From Halobellus sp. LT62 (GTDB taxonomy: Archaea > Halobacteriota > Halobacteria > Halobacteriales > Haloferacaceae), in the NCBI RefSeq assembly GCF_037031285.1, contig NZ_JAYEZO010000001.1:868001-932000 (forward strand): a DNA stretch of 64,000 bases, in the 5' to 3' direction. Below are positions 51,093-58,839 of this stretch, piece after piece; the stretch's first letter is position 1, and every line of letters begins with the position of its first letter. The notes beneath the pieces are model-generated. The model ran no database searches. It was given only the letters and a program-made list of their open reading frames with translations, and was not told where the DNA came from. A program made the translations under genes and the position numbers.

Positions 51093-51327
51093 ATCTCATA
51101 GTTGCTATGCAGAGTAGTTAACGCTTGGTGAGAATAAACACAGAAGGACAACAAAGAATCTTGACCTGAAGTGACACCAAGATCGTATTTGTTATCGTGC
51201 TTGGTTCGTGGCCTCTGTGATAACATCGACTAGTACGGTATCGTCAACCTTCGGTCCTCAACATCAAACGTTTCACTTTCACCCAGCTCGCGGAACCATT
51301 AAAAACCGTGAATGAGATATGATTTCT

Positions 51328-51546
51328 ATGAGTGATGATTCGAACGACTCCAACGATGAAGGCCGGAAACTTTCCGAATCACGGGAAGCGCTCAGCGGAG
51401 AATTAACAGGGAACGCAGAACGAATCGAAAAATCTGAATCCCGCGACGGCGGAGACAAACCATCAATCGAAGAGGTAGGTTTCGGACACATTCCAACGAA
51501 AGTCCAAGAACAAGCCTCGAAAAAAAGCGACGCCAACGAAGACTAA
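51328..51546 (+). CDS. Small acidic protein, first of a pair
   Basis: A 72-residue, highly polar protein (Ser, Glu, Asp and Lys rich) without predicted fold. The ATG at 51328 is chosen over one three codons earlier because a TATA-like ATTAAAAA lies about 28 bases before it. It is followed after 14 bases by the membrane protein gene and was probably acquired together with it. Confidence 0.5.
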   Translation: MSDDSNDSNDEGRKLSESREALSGELTGNAERIEKSESRDGGDKPSIEEVGFGHIPTKVQEQASKKSDANED

Positions 51547-51560
51547 CCCGGGGCCTCTAA

Positions 51561-52277
51561 ATGGTGGTTTTCGATCCGGAATACCTTCTGCTCGCGCTCA
51601 TACTCATCGTTCCCGGGTTCATCGCAGCATTCATCGGAGTGACTCTCGGAGTCGTCGAGCAACGAATCTCGAATGCGAAATGGGTGATCGTAAGCCTCGT
51701 CTCCAGCTTAGTTATCCTCTCCGGATTTCTTAGAATCGCTCAGCTCCTCGGTGACTCGATCACATCCCCAGAGTCAGTCGTTTACGTGTTTTTCACACCA
51801 GAGTTCCAGATCACTCGAATTCTAATTCTTCTAGCGCTCTCGGTTACGCTGGGACTCATATACGCAGCAGTGCTTGCTCGGAACTTCCACGTGTGGTTGC
51901 GGGGATTGATTTGGATGGGGACGGATCGGAAGCGGAATCCGTGGCAGCCGTGGGAAGGGACAATGAAAGACGCTCACTTGGTGCAAGTCATTACACAGGA
52001 CGATGAGCTTGTAGCGGGGGAATTAGCTGAGTACAGTCGAGCTGGTAGAGATCGGCAGCTTGTACTTCGAGATGTTGCTTGGTTCAAGGATAATCAGGAT
52101 AACCCCCAGAATCCAGAATCTAAAGAAGTTAAAGAGGTGTTTTTTGATGATGAGATCAAGCAGGTGTCGATACTAATGACGGAAAATGGGGCTGAGAAAA
52201 TGGCAGCAGAAACGGATCAGAAAGAAGAGGACGATAACGGCGGTTCAGAGGCTGTTGAGCGTAGGAACGAGGAGTAA
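51561..52277 (+). CDS. Membrane protein, DUF6338-like
   Basis: A 238-residue protein. Three hydrophobic segments (about 8-30, 40-60 and 85-107) are followed by a soluble C-terminal domain (DAHLVQVITQDDELVAGELAEYSRAGRDRQLVLRD), a small beta barrel as in DUF6338 proteins, and an acidic tail. Location and order (N-terminal membrane part, LIWMGTDRKRNPW, beta part) fit that family. The role is unknown. Confidence 0.65.
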   Translation: MVVFDPEYLLLALILIVPGFIAAFIGVTLGVVEQRISNAKWVIVSLVSSLVILSGFLRIAQLLGDSITSPESVVYVFFTPEFQITRILILLALSVTLGLIYAAVLARNFHVWLRGLIWMGTDRKRNPWQPWEGTMKDAHLVQVITQDDELVAGELAEYSRAGRDRQLVLRDVAWFKDNQDNPQNPESKEVKEVFFDDEIKQVSILMTENGAEKMAAETDQKEEDDNGGSEAVERRNEE

Positions 52278-52606
52278 TCTCGGGACCAACGGCCCTGTTA
52301 TAACCGGGGGTATCACCTACGATGAGGTAGGCGTCACTGGAGCAATGATCCCTCATTGAATGGGAATGAGACTCCCGATGACGCGGATAGCGTCGTTGTG
52401 CAGCGTTAGAAGCCCGCCGCACCATCCCTTCTAGGTAAGCCGCAGTCCGAATGGACACGCACCCGGATAGATTCCGCGAGGATACGGGGATGGGGGGCCG
52501 AAACCCACACTGGCTATACGGTGTAGGAAAAATGGAAGCCCGCCGATGGCCACACGTAAGAACACGTCTCTGTAACGAAAAGAAGGTTCAAATCCTTCCA
52601 CCGCAC
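52278..52606. other. Gene-free stretch rich in small hairpins, possible transposon debris
   Basis: About 330 bases without a convincing gene. Perfect small hairpins occur at 52316-52329 (CCTAC/GTAGG), 52352-52370 (CTCATT/AATGAG), 52380-52394 (GACGC/GCGTC) and 52445-52456 (GTCC/GGAC). The plus-strand reading at 52353-52406 gives SLNGNETPDDADSVVVQR and a stop, recalling the tails of haloarchaeal IS1341-type TnpB proteins. A T-arm-like hairpin (GAAGG/CCTTC around TTCAAAT) lies at 52582-52598, but no full tRNA can be folded. Confidence 0.4.
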
Positions 52607-52614
52607 TATATAAG
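52607..52614 (+). promoter_or_regulatory. TATA-like box before the 52.6-kb RNA element
   Basis: TATATAAG is followed at the usual distance (about 52636) by a strongly base-paired segment. Confidence 0.5.
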
Positions 52615-52635
52615 ACTGACCCGAGCACACCGAGT

Positions 52636-52750
52636 TTGTCAACCAGCGTTCCCGGTTGCATCACGGATCCCTGTTTTCACGCGCGCTTCAACCCCCGGAA
52701 ACGCTGGTAAGCACGCGCGAGACTCCCTCAACTATCCGGTTGAGATGAGG
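52636..52750 (+). ncRNA. Second predicted structured RNA or leader
   Basis: Two helices are evident. The first pairs 52642-52650 with 52700-52708 (9 bp, perfect), continued inward past one mismatch by 52652-52655 with 52695-52698 (CCGG/CCGG). The second is a hairpin, 52727-52732 with 52739-52744 (CTCAAC/GTTGAG). The direct repeat CACGCGCG occurs in both the loop (52678) and the linker (52712). It is preceded by a TATA-like box at the right distance. It may be a small RNA or the leader of the 51-codon gene at 52860. Confidence 0.5.
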
Positions 52751-52859
52751 TATTAAACCAAACCAACAGCTACTTCGACATAACAGAAGTGCCCCGCCCG
52801 CGGTCCGGGCGGACGCGAGACGAACGACACACGACCAACAGAATCGACGAACGAAACCA

Positions 52860-53015
52860 ATGACAACAGAAACAATCAGCATCGAACTCAACCGCGACGA
52901 AGTCATAGAAAAATACCAAGATGAGGTGCTCTCCGCTTCCAAATACAAGGTCGAAACCCGGGGGAGCTACGCGAGTCGGGGAGTTCGATCCGGTGGCGAA
53001 GAAGCGCAGAACTGA
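52860..53015 (+). CDS. 51-residue hypothetical protein
   Basis: A short protein (TTETISIELNRDEVIEKYQD, then KYKVETRGSYASR and an acidic end) with a plausible strand-helix-strand pattern and acidic composition typical of haloarchaeal proteins. There is no cysteine or membrane segment. It is the only good reading frame between 52750 and 53250. Nothing is known of its role. A GC-rich hairpin (CGCCCG/CGGGCG) lies near 52794-52810, in its leader. Confidence 0.45.
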   Translation: MTTETISIELNRDEVIEKYQDEVLSASKYKVETRGSYASRGVRSGGEEAQN

Positions 53016-53250
53016 GGGAGACCAGGACTGACAGTACAATCTTTAGACTGAGGGTACGACTATTTTATTGAAGCAAATGGCTCAGTATAACTGAATACCT
53101 AGTGTATCAGCGCTGTCTGTAGAACTTAAGGTAGCTGATCAACCTGTTTTTCCTAAGCAATTTTACGTGAGCTAGCATCATATTCAACCAATCCCGGTTG
53201 ACTTACTCTCAAAATAACTACCCAGACTGCATCTGTTCTAACACAATCTC

Positions 53251-54837
53251 TCAGTACGCAACATCAAACTCATAGAACGTCTGTAGAATATCGAAAAGAA
53301 TCATAATGGACATTCCCCATTGGGAATTGCGATATGGGAGATGACCGTGAGAAATCTTGTTTCGTACATTCTGCCCCGATAAATCCGCGTACCAGTATTT
53401 CATATACGCTATCCAGTCTTCGTCGACATCGTCTTCAATCTGATAAAGCAAACCACTAAGCGATCTCCTCTTCAATTCGCCAGTCTCAGAATTGAGTTGG
53501 AGTATGCTTTTATTATTTCGAGACATTAATTTTCTTAGAACAGCTTCTAATTGTGGCATTCCGATGTGGGTTGCCGCAACTGGGTTATGGTCAAATAGAT
53601 GAATAATGAAGTCAGTCAGGTATGCGAGATTATCGCTAGATAACTCGTCCCGTCTGTTGAACAGAAGGAAGAAATCGCCTTCATAAATGAGCCCTCGGTT
53701 TTGCAACCGATAATATACTGACTGACGGAGATTCTGTGTCATCTGGACCATTCCGCCATAACTCTGTGGGCGGTCCCCACTTGCCTCATCCTGCGAGTAA
53801 GACCCACCCTCTCGTGTAATCGTTCGAGTTTGAATTATATTAGTGATACTTCCTGCAGAGATGTCTCTAGCAGTTTCGATACTTGGTTTGAAGACGTCGT
53901 GATTGATGAGCCAGAGTATCGCACCAACTGTGTTTGACTCGGATTTACGCTTTTGAAATCTGTCAATGATCTCTTCTATGGCTTCGTCAAGTTCAGATAT
54001 ATCTTCTTCAGATGGCTCGTAGGCGAGTTCAGCCATTTGATTAATATTCTTTTTGTTACCATCGAGATATTCATGTTCCCATTCTACCCGCTGCGGATCA
54101 TCAATCCATTCGATACACTCTATAATTGCTTCATGAGCGAATGTAGCACGCTGAGAATGTTGATCCCTCTCTTTGTGGAACTCGATTTGCTTCTCGTATG
54201 AGTCAATGATCGCTCCCCGTGCAGGTTTAACGTCTAGATCGTTTGTATCCCGTCGAATCTGAAGGTTTCGTCGCCATAGATGTCGGTAATCGTTATAGCC
54301 GTTTGCTCGGATTGCCTTGTCTGCTTGCGACTCTGTATATCGCAGGATGGTTTCTATGGTATCTCTTTCTTGGATTGAGTTGAGACTCTCAATTATTACG
54401 TCAAGAATTTCAAAGATTGGTCCTATCGGTATCGAATCTTCCTTCTCAGTGAGAAAGCCAGCCGCTTCACTAATCGCATCTTGTAATTCCTCAGTATGAT
54501 TGAGCTGATCCAATAGCCTAATTCGCTCTTCAATGACCTTTGGGGCGATTCTCTCCCAATTCTCGTCAAGTGCCAGTTCAACGCTTTCCCTAAGACTTAC
54601 TATGGCGAGTTCAGCTCCCCCTTCGTAATCCTCGATTTCTTCCCAGCGTGATAATCCATCAAGAAAATTAAGGAGTGGATGATCTCTCTCAAGTTCGTGA
54701 ATTTCGTCCCGAATTTTACGTGGTGACCGTCCCCATTCTCCGCGTAATTCTCTAAGAGTGCCGTTGAACACGGTACCGAATCTGGATTCAGTCGACCCGT
54801 GTTCTAGTAGTGATTCCAATTCATCTCCGAGGCGCAT
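53251..54837 (-). CDS. DUF4209-like protein with a HEPN-type motif
   Basis: A 528-residue, mainly helical protein. The C-terminal 110 residues match the DUF4209 style: a helical region with DFFLLFNRRDELSS and, near residue 492, GQNVRNKISHGHL. RNKISH is an R-N-x3-H motif as found in HEPN ribonucleases and in the RN-x3-HG signature of this family. The N-terminal 400 residues contain many amphipathic helices of helical-repeat type (LESLLEHG, then RLLDQLNHTEELQDAI). It is the last gene of the island before attR and is AT-rich. A defence effector that cuts RNA is an inference from the motif. Confidence 0.65.
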   Translation of the reverse strand: MRLGDELESLLEHGSTESRFGTVFNGTLRELRGEWGRSPRKIRDEIHELERDHPLLNFLDGLSRWEEIEDYEGGAELAIVSLRESVELALDENWERIAPKVIEERIRLLDQLNHTEELQDAISEAAGFLTEKEDSIPIGPIFEILDVIIESLNSIQERDTIETILRYTESQADKAIRANGYNDYRHLWRRNLQIRRDTNDLDVKPARGAIIDSYEKQIEFHKERDQHSQRATFAHEAIIECIEWIDDPQRVEWEHEYLDGNKKNINQMAELAYEPSEEDISELDEAIEEIIDRFQKRKSESNTVGAILWLINHDVFKPSIETARDISAGSITNIIQTRTITREGGSYSQDEASGDRPQSYGGMVQMTQNLRQSVYYRLQNRGLIYEGDFFLLFNRRDELSSDNLAYLTDFIIHLFDHNPVAATHIGMPQLEAVLRKLMSRNNKSILQLNSETGELKRRSLSGLLYQIEDDVDEDWIAYMKYWYADLSGQNVRNKISHGHLPYRNSQWGMSIMILFDILQTFYEFDVAY

Positions 54838-55258
54838 ACTTGTTGAGAAGATGAGCTAGTTACGGATAATTGTTCTAATGTTTGTGACCTTGTTAAAACC
54901 CTCTGAGAGTGAAGGGTTTTGATAGCCGTGCCGAAATCTACCTCTGTACTTACCGATGAAACAGAACTGGTGGTTGGTGTATGAGAACCACGGTATGATC
55001 ACTGCTGCTGTATATCCTATTCATTACAACTGAAATCCTGTGCTCGATACTCTGCAATCCATATGTTGCCTGGGCAAGCCAATTGGGTGTTTATCACCGG
55101 GAGACGAATTTCCGGTTGAATTGAACTTTCCTCAGGGGCAAGTAACTGGGTCTTTTTTGTATCTCGAACCCCTACGATCTCTCACACTGCTCAAAACGGC
55201 CGCTTCAGCCGTTTGGAAAACACGAGGATGCTCGGATTTTCCGTGAGGCGGATGTTGT
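54838..55258. other. Intergenic region at the right end of the island
   Basis: About 420 bases without a supported gene. A 68-codon frame at 55040-55246 has no protein-like character. No terminal repeat other than attR was found. Confidence 0.5.
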
Positions 55259-55301
55259 CCTCTCACGGCAAGGACCAGGGTTCGAATCCCTGACGGAGCA
55301 T
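55259..55301 (+). repeat. attR: attR core (43-bp copy of the tRNA-Glu 3' end)
   Basis: Identical to 13186-13228. The upstream tRNA half is missing, so this is not a functional tRNA gene but the duplicated target left by integration. The chromosome resumes after it. Confidence 0.93.
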
Positions 55302-55423
55302 ACGTCCGTTTTCAGACGCTTCGGATTGCTTCCTTGCTACTATATTCCACGCATCCCTACACACTATCGCTGGGTTACAACTTAGTCACAGCCGTCTCTT
55401 CCTTTCAGTGAGCGAGATCGAAA

Positions 55424-57292
55424 ATGAACAATAGCGACGGAGAGATACTACTCAGCGCTACTCTCGGAAGGAACGTTCCAGCCGAAAGTGAACACTTGTA
55501 CCTCGGTGAGACGCAGATCCGTTACCAAAGTGGAGAAGGAGAATCGAATTCGATCGAGATTCCGTATGGAGATATCTCCGCGGTTCAGGTCAACGAAATC
55601 GACGCTGAACAGGGGTTCGACCGGCTCGCCTCCGGGTTCTTATTGGGGGGCGTGATGTTGCTGTTTCTGTCGTACTTTTATTCGACAGTAGGCCAGAGTA
55701 TGATCTCCTCCTCGGTTCTCTCTGTCCTGTATATTAGCACCCTGCTCTCGTTCCCGGCTGCTGCAGCGATGTACTTCGTCCCGAGCACCGTCTCACGGGA
55801 ACTCGAGGTCGTCACTCAAACCGATCTGTTTCGTTTTTACGTTCGAGAACAGAGCGATGGGCTCGAAGAACTAGTGACGGAGTTACAGCGGGTTCGGCAC
55901 CGGGCTGAACCACCTCGTACCGATAGAGCGAGTGCGGGGGTAGCCAGCGGAGCAACGGTCGATACGAGACTCGAATCGCTTCGCGGAGATATCGAGACGG
56001 CGACCCGGCAGATGGAGAATGAGCGCTTCGAGGAAGCACTCGAGCAGTTATCGATTGTCGAAGACGCACTCTCGGAAATCGAATCGTCCGCGTCTCGTCA
56101 TCTCACTCCGGAACACAAAAAAGAACTATCGACAATGAAAGCGGAGACGAAGGGAATCATTCAACGAACGGAGCGGGAGAAACAAGAAGCGAGAGCGTGG
56201 CAGGCGGTTGATTCGGTGCAAGAGCAACTCGAAGCGGCACACGAGCGGATCGCAGCCGAAGAGGAGTTAGAACGGGTTCAACGCGATCTCAACGAACTCG
56301 AAGCACGCAGTTCCTCGATAGTGGAGACGGCCGAGCGGACCGATCACAAACAGTTACTGGAGGAGGCGACGGCTCTCGGTCGGACAGCCGAGAGAAAACG
56401 CGAGTCGGTGATAGAAACGCGGAAAACCCGAAACATCCCGCAGCACGTCCCGGCGTGTGTTGAGCGTTCGATCACGTACGGTGACATCACGGAGTACGAA
56501 CGAATCGGTGCGGGCGGCAACGCGGATGTCCACAGGGCGGCGTTCGCTGCAGATGGCGAGGAAACGAGTATCGCAGTCAAGAAGCCTCGAATACGTGGGA
56601 CACTACACACGGCTGCGGTCGAGCGTATAATGGACGAAGCGGAGACGTGGGAGCAGCTCGACGGTCACACTCATATCGTTACCCTCGTCTCCTACGGGAG
56701 CACTCCGATACCGTGGCTCGCAATGGAGTACCTCGACGGCGGCCACCTCGGAGAACGAGCACCGCAGATGGACTTCCCGCAATCGCTCTGGACCGCGATT
56801 GCCGTGACGAGTGCGGTCAGACACGCACATCGCAAGGGGGTCGCACATCTGGATCTGAAACCAGAGAACGTTCTCTTTCACTCCATCGACGACGCGTGGG
56901 ACGCTCCGAAAGTCGCAGACTGGGGACTCTCGAAACACCTCCTCACACACTCTAATACTGTCGAAGGTTTCTCCCCGACGTACGCCGCACCGGAGCAGTT
57001 TGACGATTCGTTCGGCTCAACTGACGATTTCACCGATATCTATCAGCTCGGTGCCGTCTTTTATGAACTATTCACCGGTCGGCCGCCGTTCGACGGAGAG
57101 CCGGCCGAGGTAATGAAGCACGTGCTAGACGACACACCCGAGCCACCGAGCAGTGTTGCTGCGGTCCCGACACAGGTAGATGATATCGTGCTCACGGCTC
57201 TACGAAAAGAGAAGGCAGAGCGGTACGACGATATCCTCTATCTCCGGGATGATCTTCAAGCAGTGTACGACGGCCATTTCCGACGTCAGTGA
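55424..57292 (+). CDS. Membrane-linked serine/threonine protein kinase
   Basis: A 622-residue protein. Residues 1-65 are beta-rich and PH-like. Two hydrophobic helices (about 70-115) anchor it. Residues about 180-340 are coiled-coil, and about 355-620 form a eukaryotic-type kinase domain. Key residues are present: the glycine loop GAGGNADV, the lysine in IAVKKP, the catalytic loop HLDLKPEN near residue 474 (HxD form), DWG in place of DFG near 499, and a YAAPEQFDD activation segment with the FTDIYQLGAVFYELFTGRPPF region. It is convergent with, and four bases from, a PP2C phosphatase gene that ends an operon with FHA-like, AAA and ESCRT-III-like genes. It probably phosphorylates members of that set. 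Confidence 0.92.
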   Translation: MNNSDGEILLSATLGRNVPAESEHLYLGETQIRYQSGEGESNSIEIPYGDISAVQVNEIDAEQGFDRLASGFLLGGVMLLFLSYFYSTVGQSMISSSVLSVLYISTLLSFPAAAAMYFVPSTVSRELEVVTQTDLFRFYVREQSDGLEELVTELQRVRHRAEPPRTDRASAGVASGATVDTRLESLRGDIETATRQMENERFEEALEQLSIVEDALSEIESSASRHLTPEHKKELSTMKAETKGIIQRTEREKQEARAWQAVDSVQEQLEAAHERIAAEEELERVQRDLNELEARSSSIVETAERTDHKQLLEEATALGRTAERKRESVIETRKTRNIPQHVPACVERSITYGDITEYERIGAGGNADVHRAAFAADGEETSIAVKKPRIRGTLHTAAVERIMDEAETWEQLDGHTHIVTLVSYGSTPIPWLAMEYLDGGHLGERAPQMDFPQSLWTAIAVTSAVRHAHRKGVAHLDLKPENVLFHSIDDAWDAPKVADWGLSKHLLTHSNTVEGFSPTYAAPEQFDDSFGSTDDFTDIYQLGAVFYELFTGRPPFDGEPAEVMKHVLDDTPEPPSSVAAVPTQVDDIVLTALRKEKAERYDDILYLRDDLQAVYDGHFRRQ

Positions 57293-57295
57293 GGA

Positions 57296-58096
57296 TTATC
57301 GCACGGCGACGACGACGCTGATGTTGTCACTTCCGCCGTTCTCGTTCGCGCGCTCGACGAGCCGCTCCGTGATCGTCGCGGGATCGTCGGCCGCGCCCAC
57401 GATCTCCTTGATCGCCCCATCCGAGAGTTCCTCGGTCAGCCCGTCACTGCAGAGTAACAGCGTCCCCCCGACGTCGACAGTGTCGGTGTCGGGATTGATT
57501 TCGCTGCCCGGGCCGAGTGACTGCGTGATCACGTTTCGCTGCGGATGGTCGCGCGCTTCCGCCGGAGTGAGGGTCCCGCTCTCCACGAGTTCTTGGACGA
57601 GTGAGTGATCGACGGTCAGCTGATCGACGTCATCGCTCGAAACGTGATAGGCCCGGCTATCGCCGATGTTCACGAGCGTAGCCGTCTGTCCTTCGAGGAG
57701 TGCGGCGACGAGCGTCGTTCCCATATTGTCGAGGCTCGAACCTGACGCCGCGGCCGCTTCGAGTTCCGCGTTGGCCTCCGCAGCGGCGTATCGAAGGAGC
57801 GTTTCGCGGTTGCAGTCGCTGTCAGCGGGAGTATCGGTGTCCCCGTCGAGTTCGTCTGTCGCGAGACCGGCTCTCAGCGCTGATTCGAACGACGACAGCG
57901 CCGTGGCGCTCGCTATCTCGCCGGACTGGTGCCCGCCCATCCCGTCCGCGACGGCGAGCAAGTCGCTATCGTCCGTCAACGACGTCGCGAGCACGGCGTC
58001 TTCGTTCGTCTCTCGCGTCTCGCCGACATCGCTTCGTGCGTGAATCTCTCCGCCCCGTGCGGTCTCCGTCGTGTGGTCGTTTCCGGTGGGGGTCAT
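57296..58096 (-). CDS. PP2C-family protein phosphatase
   Basis: A 266-residue Mn/Mg-dependent serine/threonine phosphatase. The metal-binding motifs are visible: RETNEDAVL, LLAVADGMGGHQSGE, NIGDSRAYHV, LLLCSDGLTEEL and GGSDNISVVVAVR. It is the last gene of the operon, 7 bases after the FHA-like gene, and faces the kinase gene tail to tail. It should reverse the action of that kinase. A kinase-PP2C-FHA set of this sort is known in bacteria as the control module of type VI secretion; here it is attached to a Vps4-like ATPase instead. Confidence 0.94.
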   Translation of the reverse strand: MTPTGNDHTTETARGGEIHARSDVGETRETNEDAVLATSLTDDSDLLAVADGMGGHQSGEIASATALSSFESALRAGLATDELDGDTDTPADSDCNRETLLRYAAAEANAELEAAAASGSSLDNMGTTLVAALLEGQTATLVNIGDSRAYHVSSDDVDQLTVDHSLVQELVESGTLTPAEARDHPQRNVITQSLGPGSEINPDTDTVDVGGTLLLCSDGLTEELSDGAIKEIVGAADDPATITERLVERANENGGSDNISVVVAVR

Positions 58097-58103
58097 ACGG
58101 TGA

Positions 58104-58838
58104 TTAAGACTGCGAGTACAGTCGCTCGGCGCGGTGAGCGATCAGGCCGAGCTCGTCGTTCCACTGATCGTCCAAGTCGGTCCCGCGGAGCGCGCTCTGT
58201 GAGACCTTCTGATCCAACCGGTCGACGATCGCGTTGAGGTCGTCTTTGAACGTGGCGTAGGCGTCGCTGTCGAGCGGATGTTCCGCGGTGAACGTCTGCA
58301 GTTCGCTCGCGTATTTCAGGCACTCGTTCGGCGACTCCTGCCGGGACTTCCGAAGGTTGTCGGCGACCGATTGAACGTACGACGCGGGCGAAACGCCCTC
58401 CATCAGCGACTCGGAGTTCTCGTTCGTCAGTCCTAGCTCTTCGAGTTCCGTCTTCGAGAGCGTCTTTCCGCTGTGCTCACGCTCGACGGTGACTCTGAAT
58501 GTCGTGTTGTACCCCACTTTGACCGTCGCGTCCTGCGTGAGTCGCTCGGACTCGCCCGTCTGGAGATCCCGCTTCAATACGCCAGTGTCGATACGCACGG
58601 CGTTCGAGTTATGCTGATTGGTGACTTCGATGGCGTCATCGTGCGGGACGAACGTGATCGGTGCCTTGCCGTTGGCGCGTCGGGAGACGGTCATATCGCG
58701 CACTCCGAGTTCGAAATCGCCGTTTGAGGTTGCTGCGAGAATGTCGCTTTCGGAGCGGAAGACGCCGACCGGTTCTTCCAACACGACCCGACGGACGGTG
58801 TCGCTATCGCCGTCGATCGGTGCCAAGTGACCCTGCAT
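58104..58838 (-). CDS. FHA-like domain protein
   Basis: A 244-residue protein. Residues about 20-105 read like an FHA phosphothreonine-binding domain: GVFRSESDILA, FELGVRDMTVSRRANG (the conserved SR), then EVTNQHNSNAVRI (the N-rich loop) and ESERLTQDATVKVGYNTTFRVTVE. Residues about 110-240 are helical. The start was set at the ATG two bases after the AAA gene's stop codon; upstream in-frame codons belong to a shadow of that gene. Its place between the ATPase and the phosphatase suggests that it reads a phosphorylated partner of the kinase. The FHA call rests on motif reading and would need a profile search. Confidence 0.6.
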   Translation of the reverse strand: MQGHLAPIDGDSDTVRRVVLEEPVGVFRSESDILAATSNGDFELGVRDMTVSRRANGKAPITFVPHDDAIEVTNQHNSNAVRIDTGVLKRDLQTGESERLTQDATVKVGYNTTFRVTVEREHSGKTLSKTELEELGLTNENSESLMEGVSPASYVQSVADNLRKSRQESPNECLKYASELQTFTAEHPLDSDAYATFKDDLNAIVDRLDQKVSQSALRGTDLDDQWNDELGLIAHRAERLYSQS

Positions 58839-58839
58839 C

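Larger units (their letters stand above)
13186..55301. mobile_element. Integrated 42-kb defence island in tRNA-Glu
   Basis: The island is bounded by an exact 43-bp direct repeat made of the 3' end of tRNA-Glu. A tyrosine recombinase gene lies 220 bases inside the left end. Base composition changes at both borders from very GC-rich to mixed or AT-rich. The content is restriction, nuclease, SMC-like and HEPN-like genes with hypothetical proteins, and no recognisable virus structural or conjugation genes. No replication protein was recognised either, so it could be an integrative element that relies on its recombinases or a decayed plasmid or provirus. Confidence 0.9.

Noticed and set aside
52517-52606. 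Complete tRNA gene ending in the GAAGG-TTCAAAT-CCTTC hairpin
   Set aside because: A TA after a 7-base acceptor-like segment and a T arm are present, but the acceptor has a mismatch, the D stem is only two pairs and no proper anticodon stem can be formed.
55040-55246. Plus-strand frame of 68 codons beside attR
   Set aside because: The composition is not protein-like for a haloarchaeon and no start signals are seen.
55259-55301. A second functional tRNA-Glu gene
   Set aside because: Only the 3' portion from the anticodon loop onward matches; the acceptor 5' strand and D arm are missing.
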